DNA from: RGIG4694 sp964501705
GTDB lineage: Bacteria > Bacillota > Clostridia > Oscillospirales > Ruminococcaceae
NCBI GenBank assembly: GCA_964501705.1
Contig: CAZCUQ010000011.1
Coordinates: forward strand, 1-31,217
DNA: 31,217 bases
Reading direction: 5' to 3'
Shown in pieces: positions 1-7,806 of this stretch (its first letter is position 1; each line of letters opens with the position of its first letter). The position numbers and the translations under genes are program-made. The notes under the pieces are model-generated. The model made no database searches and was not told the DNA's origin. It saw only the letters and a list, made by a program, of their open reading frames with translations.

Positions 1-1
1 C

Positions 2-1424
2 GGCATGGATTTTACCTCCGTTATGAGTACATATTCCATCGCCACTGTCGGAGACGGTCTCTGTTCGCAGATACCATCTCTTCTGATATCCGTTTCAATG
101 GGTATGATAGTTACCCGCGCGGCATCGCAGTCAACGCTTAACGATGACGTTTCGGGACAGTTCATGGCTCAGCCGAGAGCTATTATTCTCGGCGGTATAA
201 TTATCCTTAATGATGCTTATCCCCGGTTTCCCGAAGATACAGATGATAGTTATAGGCGTTATGTTTATCGCTCTCGGAGTTTTATGCGGAAGAAATCTTT
301 CCTCGGGAGAGGCTGTTGAGGAAGCGCAGCAAAGGGAAATGGAAAGCAACAAGGAAGCGCTTTCCGAAATGGAATACTATAAGGATATAAACAACGTATA
401 TAAGCTTTTGAACGTTGAACCGATCGAAATGGAATTCGGTTATTCGCTTATCCCTCTTGCCGATGAAAACGCGGGAGGAACTCTTATTGAACGTGTGGTT
501 ATCTTCCGAAAACAATTCGCACAGGAAATGGGAATGGTTTTCCCCTCAATACGAATGAGAGACAATCAGCATATCAATCCTAACCAGTATCTCATTAAAA
601 TAAGAGGTGAAACGGTCGCGGAAGCGGAAATTCTTATGGATCATTTCCTCGCTCTCGACAGCGGAAACGTTACAAAGGAAATAGACGGAATCGATACTAT
701 CGAGCCTGCGTTCAAGATCCCCGCAAAATGGATATCGGCGGATAATAAAATAGCGGCGGAGATCGCGGGATATACCCTTATCGACCCAACATCCGTAATT
801 ATCACGCATCTGTCCGAGATAATAAAATCACACGCGTATGAGCTTCTTTCAAGACAGGATGTAAAAACCATGCTTGATAAGCTCCACGATACGAATCCCG
901 CTATAGTCGATGATACCGTGCCGGGAATTATTTCGGTCGCGTATCTCCAAAAGGAGCTTGCAATGCTTCTTAAAGAAAATATTCCCATAAGAGATCTTCA
1001 GACCATACTCGAAACGCTTTCGGACAATCAGAAAAATCTCGGAGATATGGATATTACTAACGAATACGTAAGACAGGCGCTCAAAAGAACAATAACCCAC
1101 CGCTTCTCGGACGCGGGGCAGATAAGAGTTCTTACTCTTGACGCGGAAACGGAAAATAAAATAATAGCTTCCGTCAAGAAATCCGAACAGGGTTCGTATC
1201 TCGCAATGGATCCGCAGGCGATACAATCTCTCATCGGCGCTCTGAACGAACAGATAGAACGCGTAAGAGATATTATACCGTCGCCTATAGTGCTTACTTC
1301 TCCGATCGTGAGGATATACTTCAAAAAGCTTATCGATCAGTTTATGCCCGAAATAAACGTACTCAGCTACAATGAGATCGATAATTCCGTACAGATACAG
1401 GCGGTGGGAAATATTTCCGTCTGA
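2..1424 (+). CDS. flhA: FlhA, flagellar type III export gate protein; 5'-partial, apparent +1 frameshift
   Basis: FlhA is the large inner-membrane export gate of the flagellar type III secretion system. The window opens inside its membrane domain: frame 2 reads the conserved VGDGL...QIPSLL and VTRAASQS stretches up to about position 206. The continuation (LIPGFPK, then the whole cytoplasmic domain ending LSYNEID...VQAVGNISV-like) lies in the next frame from 210 to the stop at 1422-1424. The two frames join cleanly if one A is removed at CTTAATGATG (about 207-210), so this is one gene with a 1-nt insertion, not two genes. The first frame would otherwise stop at 317-319. The cytoplasmic domain (about 400 residues) has a normal length. 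Whether the shift is a real mutation or a sequence error cannot be told here. The family call is very secure. fliA starts 21 nt downstream, so the two are probably cotranscribed. Confidence 0.9.
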
Positions 1425-1445
1425 CGAACAAGGCAGGTGAGATGT

Positions 1446-2231
1446 ATGCTCGTTTCCGTCGATTCCTCCGAAAAAAGCGCGGAAGAGATTAGGGAGCTTT
1501 TCTTGAAATACCGCGAAAACGGCGATATAGAAGCGAGAAATACTCTCGTGCTTCATTACATGAATATCGTCAGATACGCCGCTGTTTCAACGAGAAATAT
1601 GTATCAGAAATACGCCGATCCCGAGGACATCGTCAACGAAGCGACTATCGCTCTGATGAAAGCGGTGGATTCTTTTGACCCCGATAAGAATATAAAATTT
1701 GAAACGTACGCTTCAATAAGAGTAAGAGGCGCGGTGATAGATTATATCCGCAAACAGGATTTTTTCCCGCGCTCCGTCAGAAAATTCGCCAGGGATTACG
1801 ACGCGGCTTACGCACGGCTTTTTGAAAAGCTTGACAGAGAACCTACCGACAGTGAGATGGCTGAAGAAATGGGCGTTACCTCCGAAAAACTCAAATCGTA
1901 CTCAGCAAAAAACGCTTCGGCACAGACGCTCTCTTTTGAGGAAATTATCTTTGAGGGCGGGTACGATATCCCCGATAAGGAAAAATCAGACAGCAATTCA
2001 TGGCAGCCTGAACAGCGCCTTCTTGACGGAGAAATGAAAACACAGCTTATCGGCGCGATCGACAAATTATCCGAGAAAGAAAGACTCGTCATTACTCTTT
2101 ATTACTATGAAAAGCTCAGGTATATCGATATCGCCGAGGTTATCGGCGTGTCTGAATCGAGAGTCTGCCAGATACACTCCTCGGCGGTTTCAAAAATGAG
2201 AAAAACACTTAAAGGATATATTGACGGATAG
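1446..2231 (+). CDS. fliA: RNA polymerase sigma factor FliA/SigD (sigma-28 family, motility)
   Basis: Sigma-28-family factor that directs RNA polymerase to late flagellar and chemotaxis promoters. The protein is about 261 residues, normal for the FliA/WhiG group. Region 2 is visible in YADPEDIVNEATIALM and FETYASIRVRGAVIDYIRKQD, followed by the R-S-V-R-K segment. Region 3 has the MAEEMGVTSEKL helix. Region 4 shows LSEKERLVITLYYYE and the helix-turn-helix IAEVIGVSESRVCQIH. I chose ATG 1446 because AGGTGAG (1435-1441) lies just upstream; a GTG at 1437 in the same frame is the alternative start. It directly follows flhA, as sigD sits in Bacillus-type flagellar operons, but flhF and flhG are absent from between them. 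I see no anti-sigma factor (FlgM) in the window. Confidence 0.93.
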   Translation: MLVSVDSSEKSAEEIRELFLKYRENGDIEARNTLVLHYMNIVRYAAVSTRNMYQKYADPEDIVNEATIALMKAVDSFDPDKNIKFETYASIRVRGAVIDYIRKQDFFPRSVRKFARDYDAAYARLFEKLDREPTDSEMAEEMGVTSEKLKSYSAKNASAQTLSFEEIIFEGGYDIPDKEKSDSNSWQPEQRLLDGEMKTQLIGAIDKLSEKERLVITLYYYEKLRYIDIAEVIGVSESRVCQIHSSAVSKMRKTLKGYIDG

Positions 2232-2249
2232 GAAAATATGTGATATAAT
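2221..2249 (+). promoter_or_regulatory. Sigma-A-type promoter upstream of flgF/flgG-like genes
   Basis: TTGACG (2221-2226), a 17-nt spacer and TATAAT (2244-2249) preceded by TGTGA. The -35 lies inside the last codons of fliA, so the rod genes have a housekeeping promoter of their own in addition to readthrough. The GGAGG at 2261-2265 then serves the ATG at 2273. Confidence 0.75.
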
Positions 2250-2272
2250 GATTTATATATGGAGGCGATCAA

Positions 2273-3031
2273 ATGCTGAGAGGATATTATACCGCGGCAA
2301 ACGGTATTATTACCGAAAACAGAATTCTTAACGTTATTTCAAACAATATCGCTAATGTTAAAACGGCAGGTTATAAATCGGATGAGGCTATTCCGACTAC
2401 TTTTGCCGAAAATCTGCTGCTGATAAGAGGCAGACAGTCCGAAACCGGAACGATCAGATACAGAACCTTGCAGGATACAAGCACAAATCTTGAAATGGGA
2501 ACCCTTGAGGAAACGGATTCTTATCTCGACTGCGCTATAGTCGGTCCCGTGTACTTCAATGTTCAAAGATATTCCGACGGAGAAACTCTTCTTACCAAAA
2601 ACGGTCAGTTTACAATTGCTGAGGACGGCGATCTCGAACTCGGCAATATCGGAAAAATCCTCGACATAAACGGAAATACGATTAATCTCGGAACATCCGA
2701 CTTCGATATCGGTGAAACGGGACTTATCACCGTTGACGACGGCAGAGAAATACAGCTTGCGCTGTCCTATATCGACTACGACGCCGACGTCGAAAAAATC
2801 GGAGATACTCTTTTCAGACCTTATGACGCCGCTCCCGCGGGAAATATTCCCGATGACGTTGAATACGGTCTCCGTCAGGGCTGGTATGAACGATCCAATG
2901 TAGATGTGGCAAAAGAAATGACTAATGCGCTCGACGCAACAAATGTCTTCAATGCGAACGCGCAGGCTCTTCAAATCATAAACAGCATAAACCAGATTGC
3001 CTGCAACGACTTGATGAAGCGCGGCAGCTGA
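2273..3031 (+). CDS. Flagellar rod/hook-basal body protein, FlgF/FlgG type (FlhO-like)
   Basis: Structural protein of the flagellar rod, exported through the type III gate to the cell envelope. At 252 residues it has the family signature near the N-terminus (NNIANVKTAGYKS, about residues 23-35), a central all-beta portion, and the C-terminal helical signature (SNVDVAKEMTNALDATNVFNANAQ-type, about residues 208-235) used for axial packing. RBS GGAGG at 2261-2265. A second paralogue follows after 26 nt, an arrangement like flhO-flhP of Bacillus, where the pair encodes FlgF- and FlgG-like rod proteins. I infer that this is the proximal-rod (FlgF-like) member because the next gene is closer to FlgG. 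The exact FlgF versus FlgG name is uncertain. Confidence 0.85.
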   Translation: MLRGYYTAANGIITENRILNVISNNIANVKTAGYKSDEAIPTTFAENLLLIRGRQSETGTIRYRTLQDTSTNLEMGTLEETDSYLDCAIVGPVYFNVQRYSDGETLLTKNGQFTIAEDGDLELGNIGKILDINGNTINLGTSDFDIGETGLITVDDGREIQLALSYIDYDADVEKIGDTLFRPYDAAPAGNIPDDVEYGLRQGWYERSNVDVAKEMTNALDATNVFNANAQALQIINSINQIACNDLMKRGS

Positions 3032-3057
3032 TAATGTGCGGAAGGAGATAGATATAA

Positions 3058-3768
3058 ATGAGCAGAATAGGATATCATACCGCAGCAAGCGCCTTGCAGG
3101 CGATTCAGATAGGAATGGATATCACCGGCAATAACCTCGCGAACGTTAATACAAACGGTTTTAAGGCTTCAAGAGCGGATTTCGCCGACCTTATCTATAC
3201 AAGCAGAAATGTCGATGAGACTGTTCAAACCGGTCACGGAGTAAAAACCGATAAGTCAAATATGCTGTATGAACAGGGAAATCTCAAAAGTACGGGCAGA
3301 ATGCTTGACTTTGCCGCTGTAGATAACGGCTTCTTCGCGGTCGAAACTACGTCGGGCGAAATAAAATACACTAAGGACGGCTCGTTCTATTTTTACGATA
3401 CCGATGGATTTCTGCATGATTCAAACGGAGGATATGTTCTCGATTATGAGGGAAACAGAATAGAATGTCCCATTGAAGACGGTAATCTGAATTATACTCT
3501 TATCTGCAATATGATTGGAGTTTATACCTTTGAAAATGCTTACGGTCTCGATCAGGACGGACTTAATTATTTCAGCGTGACAGGCTCCAGCGGAGAGGCA
3601 GTCCCCGATGAGACAATTACAAAAAAACAAGGCTATGTCGAATCCTCCACGACAAGCGTCGCGACTGAAATGGTAAGAACTATTGAATATCAGCGGGCTT
3701 TTCAGCTGAACGCGAATATTCTTAAAACTCACGACGAACTGGAGGACAGAATAAATAATCTCAGATAA
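3058..3768 (+). CDS. flgG: Flagellar basal-body distal rod protein FlgG-like (FlhP-like)
   Basis: Second rod paralogue, 236 residues. The N-terminal signature NNLANVNTNGFKASRADFADL (about residues 25-45) is very close to canonical FlgG. GNLKSTGRMLDFAAVDNGFFAV and YTKDGSFYF (about residues 75-110) are FlgG hallmarks, and the C-terminus has VATEMVRTIEYQRAFQLNANIL. Start chosen at the ATG with GGAAGGAG just upstream (about 3040-3047). The length is slightly short compared with the usual roughly 260 residues for FlgG, consistent with a shorter central domain. It probably forms the distal rod to which the hook attaches, downstream of the FlgF-like gene in the same transcript. Confidence 0.87.
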   Translation: MSRIGYHTAASALQAIQIGMDITGNNLANVNTNGFKASRADFADLIYTSRNVDETVQTGHGVKTDKSNMLYEQGNLKSTGRMLDFAAVDNGFFAVETTSGEIKYTKDGSFYFYDTDGFLHDSNGGYVLDYEGNRIECPIEDGNLNYTLICNMIGVYTFENAYGLDQDGLNYFSVTGSSGEAVPDETITKKQGYVESSTTSVATEMVRTIEYQRAFQLNANILKTHDELEDRINNLR

Positions 3769-3783
3769 GCGTTATTATACTTC

Positions 3784-3845
3784 CCGCCGTATATAATATT
3801 ACCCGTGTTTTGCGGATTTTGCAAGGTTATACGCGTCTGCGGCGG
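3784..3845 (+). repeat. Inverted-repeat element in the flgG-cheC gap
   Basis: The 107-nt gap between flgG and cheC holds CCGCCGTATA (3784-3793) facing TATAC (3828-3832) and CGGCGG (3840-3845). These could close a roughly 60-nt stem with an asymmetric bulge in the transcript just ahead of the cheC RBS AAGGAG (3862-3867). A TATAAT sits at 3792-3797 but has no recognisable -35. The function is unknown. Confidence 0.35.
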
Positions 3846-3875
3846 CAATGTGTAATAATATAAGGAGCTAAAAAA

Positions 3876-4499
3876 ATGTCGCTTAAAAATATAAAGGATC
3901 TGAATGAAGTTCAGCTCGATATTCTTAAAGAAATTGGAAATATCGGTCAGGGAAACGCCGCGAGCGCTCTTTCAAATCTGCTGAATGAATATATAAATAT
4001 TGCCGTTCCCGATATCAACATTCTCGACTTCAATGAGGTCGTGAATTTTCTCGGAGGACCTGAAAATCTTGCCGTGGGGCTTCTTGTGGGTCTGAGCAAA
4101 GATATAAACGGCATGATGCTCTGCATAATGCAGAAACCTTTTATCGATCATATGCTCAGCAATACCTTTTCAAAAAAAGTAGATTCTCTTCTTGATCTGA
4201 ACGAAATGGATGTTTCTTTTGTCACCGAGGTCGGAAACATTCTCGCTTCGTCTTATGTAAACGCGATCTCCTCTATGACGGGAATTGAAACAGCTCTTTC
4301 CGTTCCCACCCTTTCCATTGATATGGTGGGTGCAATTTTGAGCGTTCCCGCAGTCCAGTTTGCGCAGATAGGTGACAGAGTGCTTTTTATCGATGACAGC
4401 TTCATTATCGGCGAAACTCAGATAAAAAGCAATATGATCCTCGTTCCCGAGCTTCATTCTCTCGGTACATTATTTTCCAAGCTTGGAGTTGAAGTTTAA
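3876..4499 (+). CDS. cheC: CheC, CheY-P phosphatase of the chemotaxis pathway
   Basis: CheC dephosphorylates CheY-P and partners with CheD in the adaptation circuit of Gram-positive bacteria. The 207 residues contain both CheC/FliY-type phosphatase motifs D/S-x3-E-x2-N: D15-E19-N22 (in LDILKEIGNIGQGNAAS) and S114-E118-N121 (in SFVTEVGNILASS). No C-terminal SpoA/FliN domain is present, which separates it from FliY. The TAA stop is followed immediately by the ATG of cheD, so the pair is translationally linked, matching the known CheC-CheD complex. No cheA, cheW, cheB or cheY lies in the window. Confidence 0.92.
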   Translation: MSLKNIKDLNEVQLDILKEIGNIGQGNAASALSNLLNEYINIAVPDINILDFNEVVNFLGGPENLAVGLLVGLSKDINGMMLCIMQKPFIDHMLSNTFSKKVDSLLDLNEMDVSFVTEVGNILASSYVNAISSMTGIETALSVPTLSIDMVGAILSVPAVQFAQIGDRVLFIDDSFIIGETQIKSNMILVPELHSLGTLFSKLGVEV

Positions 4500-4979
4500 A
4501 TGGCAACCAAAAATGTTGGAATTTCGGATATGAATATATGTTTTGCGCCCGACGTTCTGGCAACCTACGCTCTCGGTTCATGCGTGGGAATATGTCTCTA
4601 CGACAAGGAAAAAAAGCTCGCGGGGCTGGCGCATATCATGCTTCCGTGGAGCAAGGAATCGCAGTCTCCCGGTGATAATATAATGAGATTCGCCGATACC
4701 GGTATAACGGAACTGATAAAAAAAATGTGCCAGAACGGAACATCCGCTTCAAGACTCACCGCAAAAATAGCGGGTGGTGCGCAGATGTTCCAGGCAAGCA
4801 GTGCTGTATTCAACATAGGCGACAGAAATGTTCAGGCTGTTAAAACGGTGCTTCAGAGCTACAAAATAAAAATAATAGCGGAGCAGACAGGCTCCAACTT
4901 CGGACGAACGGTATTCTTTTACGCCGATAACGGCATTATGGAAATAAGATCCGCCGTAAGACCTACGGTCAGAATTTAA
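4500..4979 (+). CDS. cheD: CheD, chemoreceptor glutamine deamidase
   Basis: CheD deamidates specific glutamines in methyl-accepting chemotaxis proteins and is inhibited or recruited by CheC. The 159-residue protein has the family's catalytic cysteine in ALGSCVGICLYD (C28), a histidine in LAHIMLP (H45) and a nearby threonine (T22), matching the Cys-His-Thr arrangement described for CheD. Further family motifs are AGGAQMF and GRTVFFYADNGIMEIR. It begins directly after the cheC stop (TAAATG), with no room for an independent RBS, so translation is probably coupled. Length is normal. Confidence 0.93.
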   Translation: MATKNVGISDMNICFAPDVLATYALGSCVGICLYDKEKKLAGLAHIMLPWSKESQSPGDNIMRFADTGITELIKKMCQNGTSASRLTAKIAGGAQMFQASSAVFNIGDRNVQAVKTVLQSYKIKIIAEQTGSNFGRTVFFYADNGIMEIRSAVRPTVRI

Positions 4980-4987
4980 GGAAATGT

Positions 4988-5383
4988 ATGAAAGCAAGAA
5001 TAAAAACCTCTGAAGGAAAAGCGGCTCTCTTCTTCATCGACAGCGATAAGGCGGAAAATATTTCCCGCGTGCTTGAGGAAGTTAATGTGATCCCCGTTAT
5101 CCCGCCGCAGGAAAACTACGGCGGAAAAATGTACTCTATTCTGAAGCTGGAAGGCTTTCCCAAGGAGAAAAACGTTCCCGCTTTGGAGGATTTTCCGTCC
5201 GATGAGTTTATAATGTTTTACGGCATGACAAATTCTGCGGTGGGAAAGGTACTCAAGGCGCTTCGTCAAAAAAATATATCGGTAAGATTCAAGGCTGTGC
5301 TCACCGATCTCACAAAGAATCTCACTCTTTCGGAGGTCATGGAGCATATGTTCAAAGAAGAAGCGGAAATAAACGGGAAATAA
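4988..5383 (+). CDS. DUF3783-type protein at the end of the chemotaxis cluster
   Basis: A 131-residue soluble protein of unknown function. Its C-terminal half (IMFYGMTNSAVGKVLKALR...KAVLTDLTKNLTLSEVMEHM) matches what I recall of the DUF3783 family, which combines a short 'FyGm/FcGf' strand, a helix and a KAVLT...N..L motif. The N-terminal half contains a beta-rich stretch and a conserved-looking GGKMYSILKLEGF. It starts 8 nt after cheD with AAGGAA (about 4978-4983) as RBS and is the last gene before a strong terminator, so it is cotranscribed with cheC-cheD. No catalytic motif can be recognised. A role in chemotaxis would be inferred from position only. Confidence 0.7.
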   Translation: MKARIKTSEGKAALFFIDSDKAENISRVLEEVNVIPVIPPQENYGGKMYSILKLEGFPKEKNVPALEDFPSDEFIMFYGMTNSAVGKVLKALRQKNISVRFKAVLTDLTKNLTLSEVMEHMFKEEAEINGK

Positions 5384-5400
5384 ATAAATAATCAGGAATT

Positions 5401-5450
5401 AATCGCTCTTTTTCGGAATATAATTTGCCGAAAGGGTGCGATTTTAATTT
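5401..5450 (+). terminator. Intrinsic terminator closing the flagellar/chemotaxis cluster
   Basis: Left arm 5401-5416 and right arm 5428-5443 form a stem of about 15 bp with one mismatch and some G-U pairs (AATCGCTC...TCGG against CCGA...GCGATT), with an 11-nt loop, followed by TTTTAATTT. It directly follows the DUF3783 stop codon by 17 nt. Confidence 0.8.
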
Positions 5451-5539
5451 ATAAGGTTAAAAAAATTTCCGCTTCGGGAGTTACGCTTTTTTCCGTTCTG
5501 CTGATCATACTCCTGCCGCTTTCTCTGAATTCGGCAAGG

Positions 5540-6313
5540 ATGACGCCGGAGGAAAAAACCGCCGATATTCCCGTGCTTATGTATCACAGCGTCTGTGAAA
5601 GACCTTCAAGGACAGGAGAATATCTTGTTCTGCCCGAAACATTTTACGGCGATATGAAATATCTCCACGAAAAAGGATATGAAACGGTAACGGCAGGCGA
5701 GACTCTTAAATTTGCGCGGTTCGGCGGAGATTTTCCCGAAAAGCCCGTCATTATTACCTTTGACGACGGATTCCTGAATAATCTTACCTATGTCATTCCC
5801 GTTCTGGAGGAATTTGATATGGAAGCTGTTGTCAATATCGTGGGAAGCTACAGCGTGAAGGCCGAAGAATATGATGACCATAACCCGAATTATGCCTATC
5901 TTACTTCAAATGAAATAACGGCGCTCTTTGAAAGCGGAAGATTTGAAATAGGCTCGCATACCTACGATATGCACGGATTTTCCGACCGAAAAGGCGCGGA
6001 TAAAAAGCCGCTTGAATCCGATGAGGAATACTTCAACGCTCTGACGGAAGATATTATGCTTGAAAGGAAATATCTTCTGGAGGACTGCGGGATATTTACA
6101 AATATATTCGCTTATCCGTATGGGTTTATCGCCGATAAGAGCGGGGAGATCCTTTACGATAACGGCTTTGAGATACTTTTTACCTGTTATGAAAGACATA
6201 ATACGATCGCGGCAGGAAAGCTTCGCGAGGGTGAACCTCTTTTCCTTGACAGATATAACCGCGCTTATGGACTTTCTTCGGAAGAATTTATGAAAAAGTG
6301 TGAAATTAACTGA
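5540..6313 (+). CDS. Polysaccharide deacetylase (NodB domain), probably secreted
   Basis: Carbohydrate esterase family 4-type deacetylase. The 257-residue ORF shows VLMYHSV near the N-terminus, the metal/catalytic pair in IITFDDGF (D75-D76), the histidine motif SHTYDMH (H140, H145) and FAYPYG (about residues 191-196), in the usual order. The likely substrate is N-acetylglucosamine-containing wall polymer or another acetylated sugar polymer. The first ATG is at 5540, but the same frame is open back to the stop of the previous gene. Codons 5456-5539 encode a textbook signal peptide (K-K, then a hydrophobic LFSVLLIILLPLSL core, then N-S-A) with no ATG, GTG or TTG. AAGG at 5453-5456 sits 8 nt before ATT 5465. 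I therefore suspect a non-canonical ATT start or a base error, making the true protein about 25 residues longer and exported. Confidence 0.85.
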   Translation: MTPEEKTADIPVLMYHSVCERPSRTGEYLVLPETFYGDMKYLHEKGYETVTAGETLKFARFGGDFPEKPVIITFDDGFLNNLTYVIPVLEEFDMEAVVNIVGSYSVKAEEYDDHNPNYAYLTSNEITALFESGRFEIGSHTYDMHGFSDRKGADKKPLESDEEYFNALTEDIMLERKYLLEDCGIFTNIFAYPYGFIADKSGEILYDNGFEILFTCYERHNTIAAGKLREGEPLFLDRYNRAYGLSSEEFMKKCEIN

Positions 6314-6371
6314 AAAATTGTTATAAAATCATATTCCCATAGTTTAAAAGCACAAAAAATCGAATATCTAC

Positions 6372-6400
6372 TGGACAAACGCTTCTTTGTGTGTTATAAT
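6372..6400 (+). promoter_or_regulatory. Promoter of the foldase-like lipoprotein gene
   Basis: TGGACA (6372-6377), a 17-nt spacer and TATAAT (6395-6400), about 40 nt ahead of the TGGAGG RBS (6431-6436). Confidence 0.72.
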
Positions 6401-6442
6401 ATTATGTATTTAATGCGGCGTATTGATATCTGGAGGTTAAAA

Positions 6443-7789
6443 ATGTCAGTTAAAAATAAATTTTTAAAGATAACTTCTGCGGCGGCAGCTGCCGTTCTTA
6501 TTGCGGCAGGCTTTTCCGCCTGCGGAGAAAATACAGTATATATCGGATCCTCGGAGGGTAAGGATATTCCTTCGGGAATCTATATTTACGCGCTTCTCGG
6601 AGCGTACTACGAGGCACAGAACCAAATGACGGAAAACGATACCGATGTTTTCGCTATCACAATCGATGATAAAAATGCCGCCGACTGGATGATTCAAAAG
6701 GCTAAGGACGATGTAAAGCATTACCTTGCAATTGAACAGAAATTTGACGAGTACGGACTCTCCTTTACGGAGGACGAAAACTCCGCCGCAAAAATTACCG
6801 TTGATTCCATGTGGGAGTATTACGGTTCCTTTTACGAAGACTACGGAATTTCAAAGGATTCTTTCCTTAAATGCTACAAAAATACACTTAAATCCGATAA
6901 GATATTTGAGTACGTTTACGGCGAGGGCGGCGAAAGAGCCGTCGAGGATTATGAGATCCAAGAGTATATGACCGACAACTACGCTCTTGTTAATTATATT
7001 TCCATGAACCTTGTGGACGGCGAGGGGAATCTCCTGAAATCCGCGGGGAAAGCCGAAATTATGGAAATGGCGAAGGATTACGTTCAGCGAGCTAAAAACG
7101 GCGAGGATTTCGATAAATTAAACGATGAATATATGACGTATTTCAATGATCTGCAGGCTGCCGCCGAAGCTGCCGCAGAAGCTGCCGCCGCTGAAACCGA
7201 AGAGTCTCAGACGGACACGGGTGCCGGAAGCATTAATCTTGAAACGGTTGATCCTTCCAACGCGGAAGCTATGTCGGGTGATGACGAAACCTCTGTCGTT
7301 ACCTCCGCTCCCGCAGAGGAAACATCGGAAAGCTCCTCGCCCGCTTATACCGAGGCGGATCTTGACGCTCTTCTCGGAAACGATTCTTCCGAAACGACTT
7401 CCGAAGATACCTCTTCCGAAACATCGGGTACGGACGATTCTTCGGAGGAAACCGATGATGAGGAACTGACCTACTCCTCCAATATGACCGTTATAAAAAA
7501 GGACAGCGAAGTTCCCGATAAGACTGTCTGCGATAAGGTGTTCGATGAAATGCAGACAGGCGATATAACTATCGTTGAAGAGGACGAGTATTACTATGTT
7601 GTCTATAAAATGGATATCTCCGAAGACCCAACCTATTTTCTTAACGCCGAGGAGTCCCTTCTTTATGAAATGAAAGAAGACGATTACGAAGCTCTCTGCA
7701 AGGAATGGGAGGATTCCGTTGAATTTACCGTTAATGAAGAAGCCGTGGCAAGATATACTCCTCAAAAATTCGCCGAAGAAGCAGATTGA
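6443..7789 (+). CDS. PrsA/SurA-like lipoprotein (peptidyl-prolyl isomerase-like foldase) with acidic low-complexity insert
   Basis: Predicted surface lipoprotein of 448 residues. The N-terminus is a lysine-rich segment, a hydrophobic core and the lipobox-like FSAC, with Cys at about residue 28. The helical part that follows (about residues 75-200; AIEQKFDEYGLSF..., YYGSFYEDYGISKDSF) resembles the SurA/PrsA N-terminal chaperone domain. The segment around VNYISMNLVDGEGN looks like the first strand of a parvulin domain. That domain seems split: about residues 235-345 are Ala/Glu then Ser/Thr/Glu/Asp-rich low complexity, after which VIKKDSEVPDKTVCDKVFDEMQTGDITIVEEDEYYYVVYK resumes a parvulin-like end. 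I chose ATG 6443 because TGGAGG lies 6 nt upstream; the upstream in-frame ATG 6389 overlaps the promoter. Likely role: folding of exported proteins. Isomerase activity is doubtful. Confidence 0.7.
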   Translation: MSVKNKFLKITSAAAAAVLIAAGFSACGENTVYIGSSEGKDIPSGIYIYALLGAYYEAQNQMTENDTDVFAITIDDKNAADWMIQKAKDDVKHYLAIEQKFDEYGLSFTEDENSAAKITVDSMWEYYGSFYEDYGISKDSFLKCYKNTLKSDKIFEYVYGEGGERAVEDYEIQEYMTDNYALVNYISMNLVDGEGNLLKSAGKAEIMEMAKDYVQRAKNGEDFDKLNDEYMTYFNDLQAAAEAAAEAAAAETEESQTDTGAGSINLETVDPSNAEAMSGDDETSVVTSAPAEETSESSSPAYTEADLDALLGNDSSETTSEDTSSETSGTDDSSEETDDEELTYSSNMTVIKKDSEVPDKTVCDKVFDEMQTGDITIVEEDEYYYVVYKMDISEDPTYFLNAEESLLYEMKEDDYEALCKEWEDSVEFTVNEEAVARYTPQKFAEEAD

Positions 7790-7806
7790 CCCTTTGTCAC
7801 TTTACG

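Noticed and set aside
210..1424. Reading frame 210-1424 as a separate gene
   Set aside because: It continues FlhA exactly from where the upstream frame stops matching and has no convincing RBS, so it is the 3' part of flhA after a frameshift.
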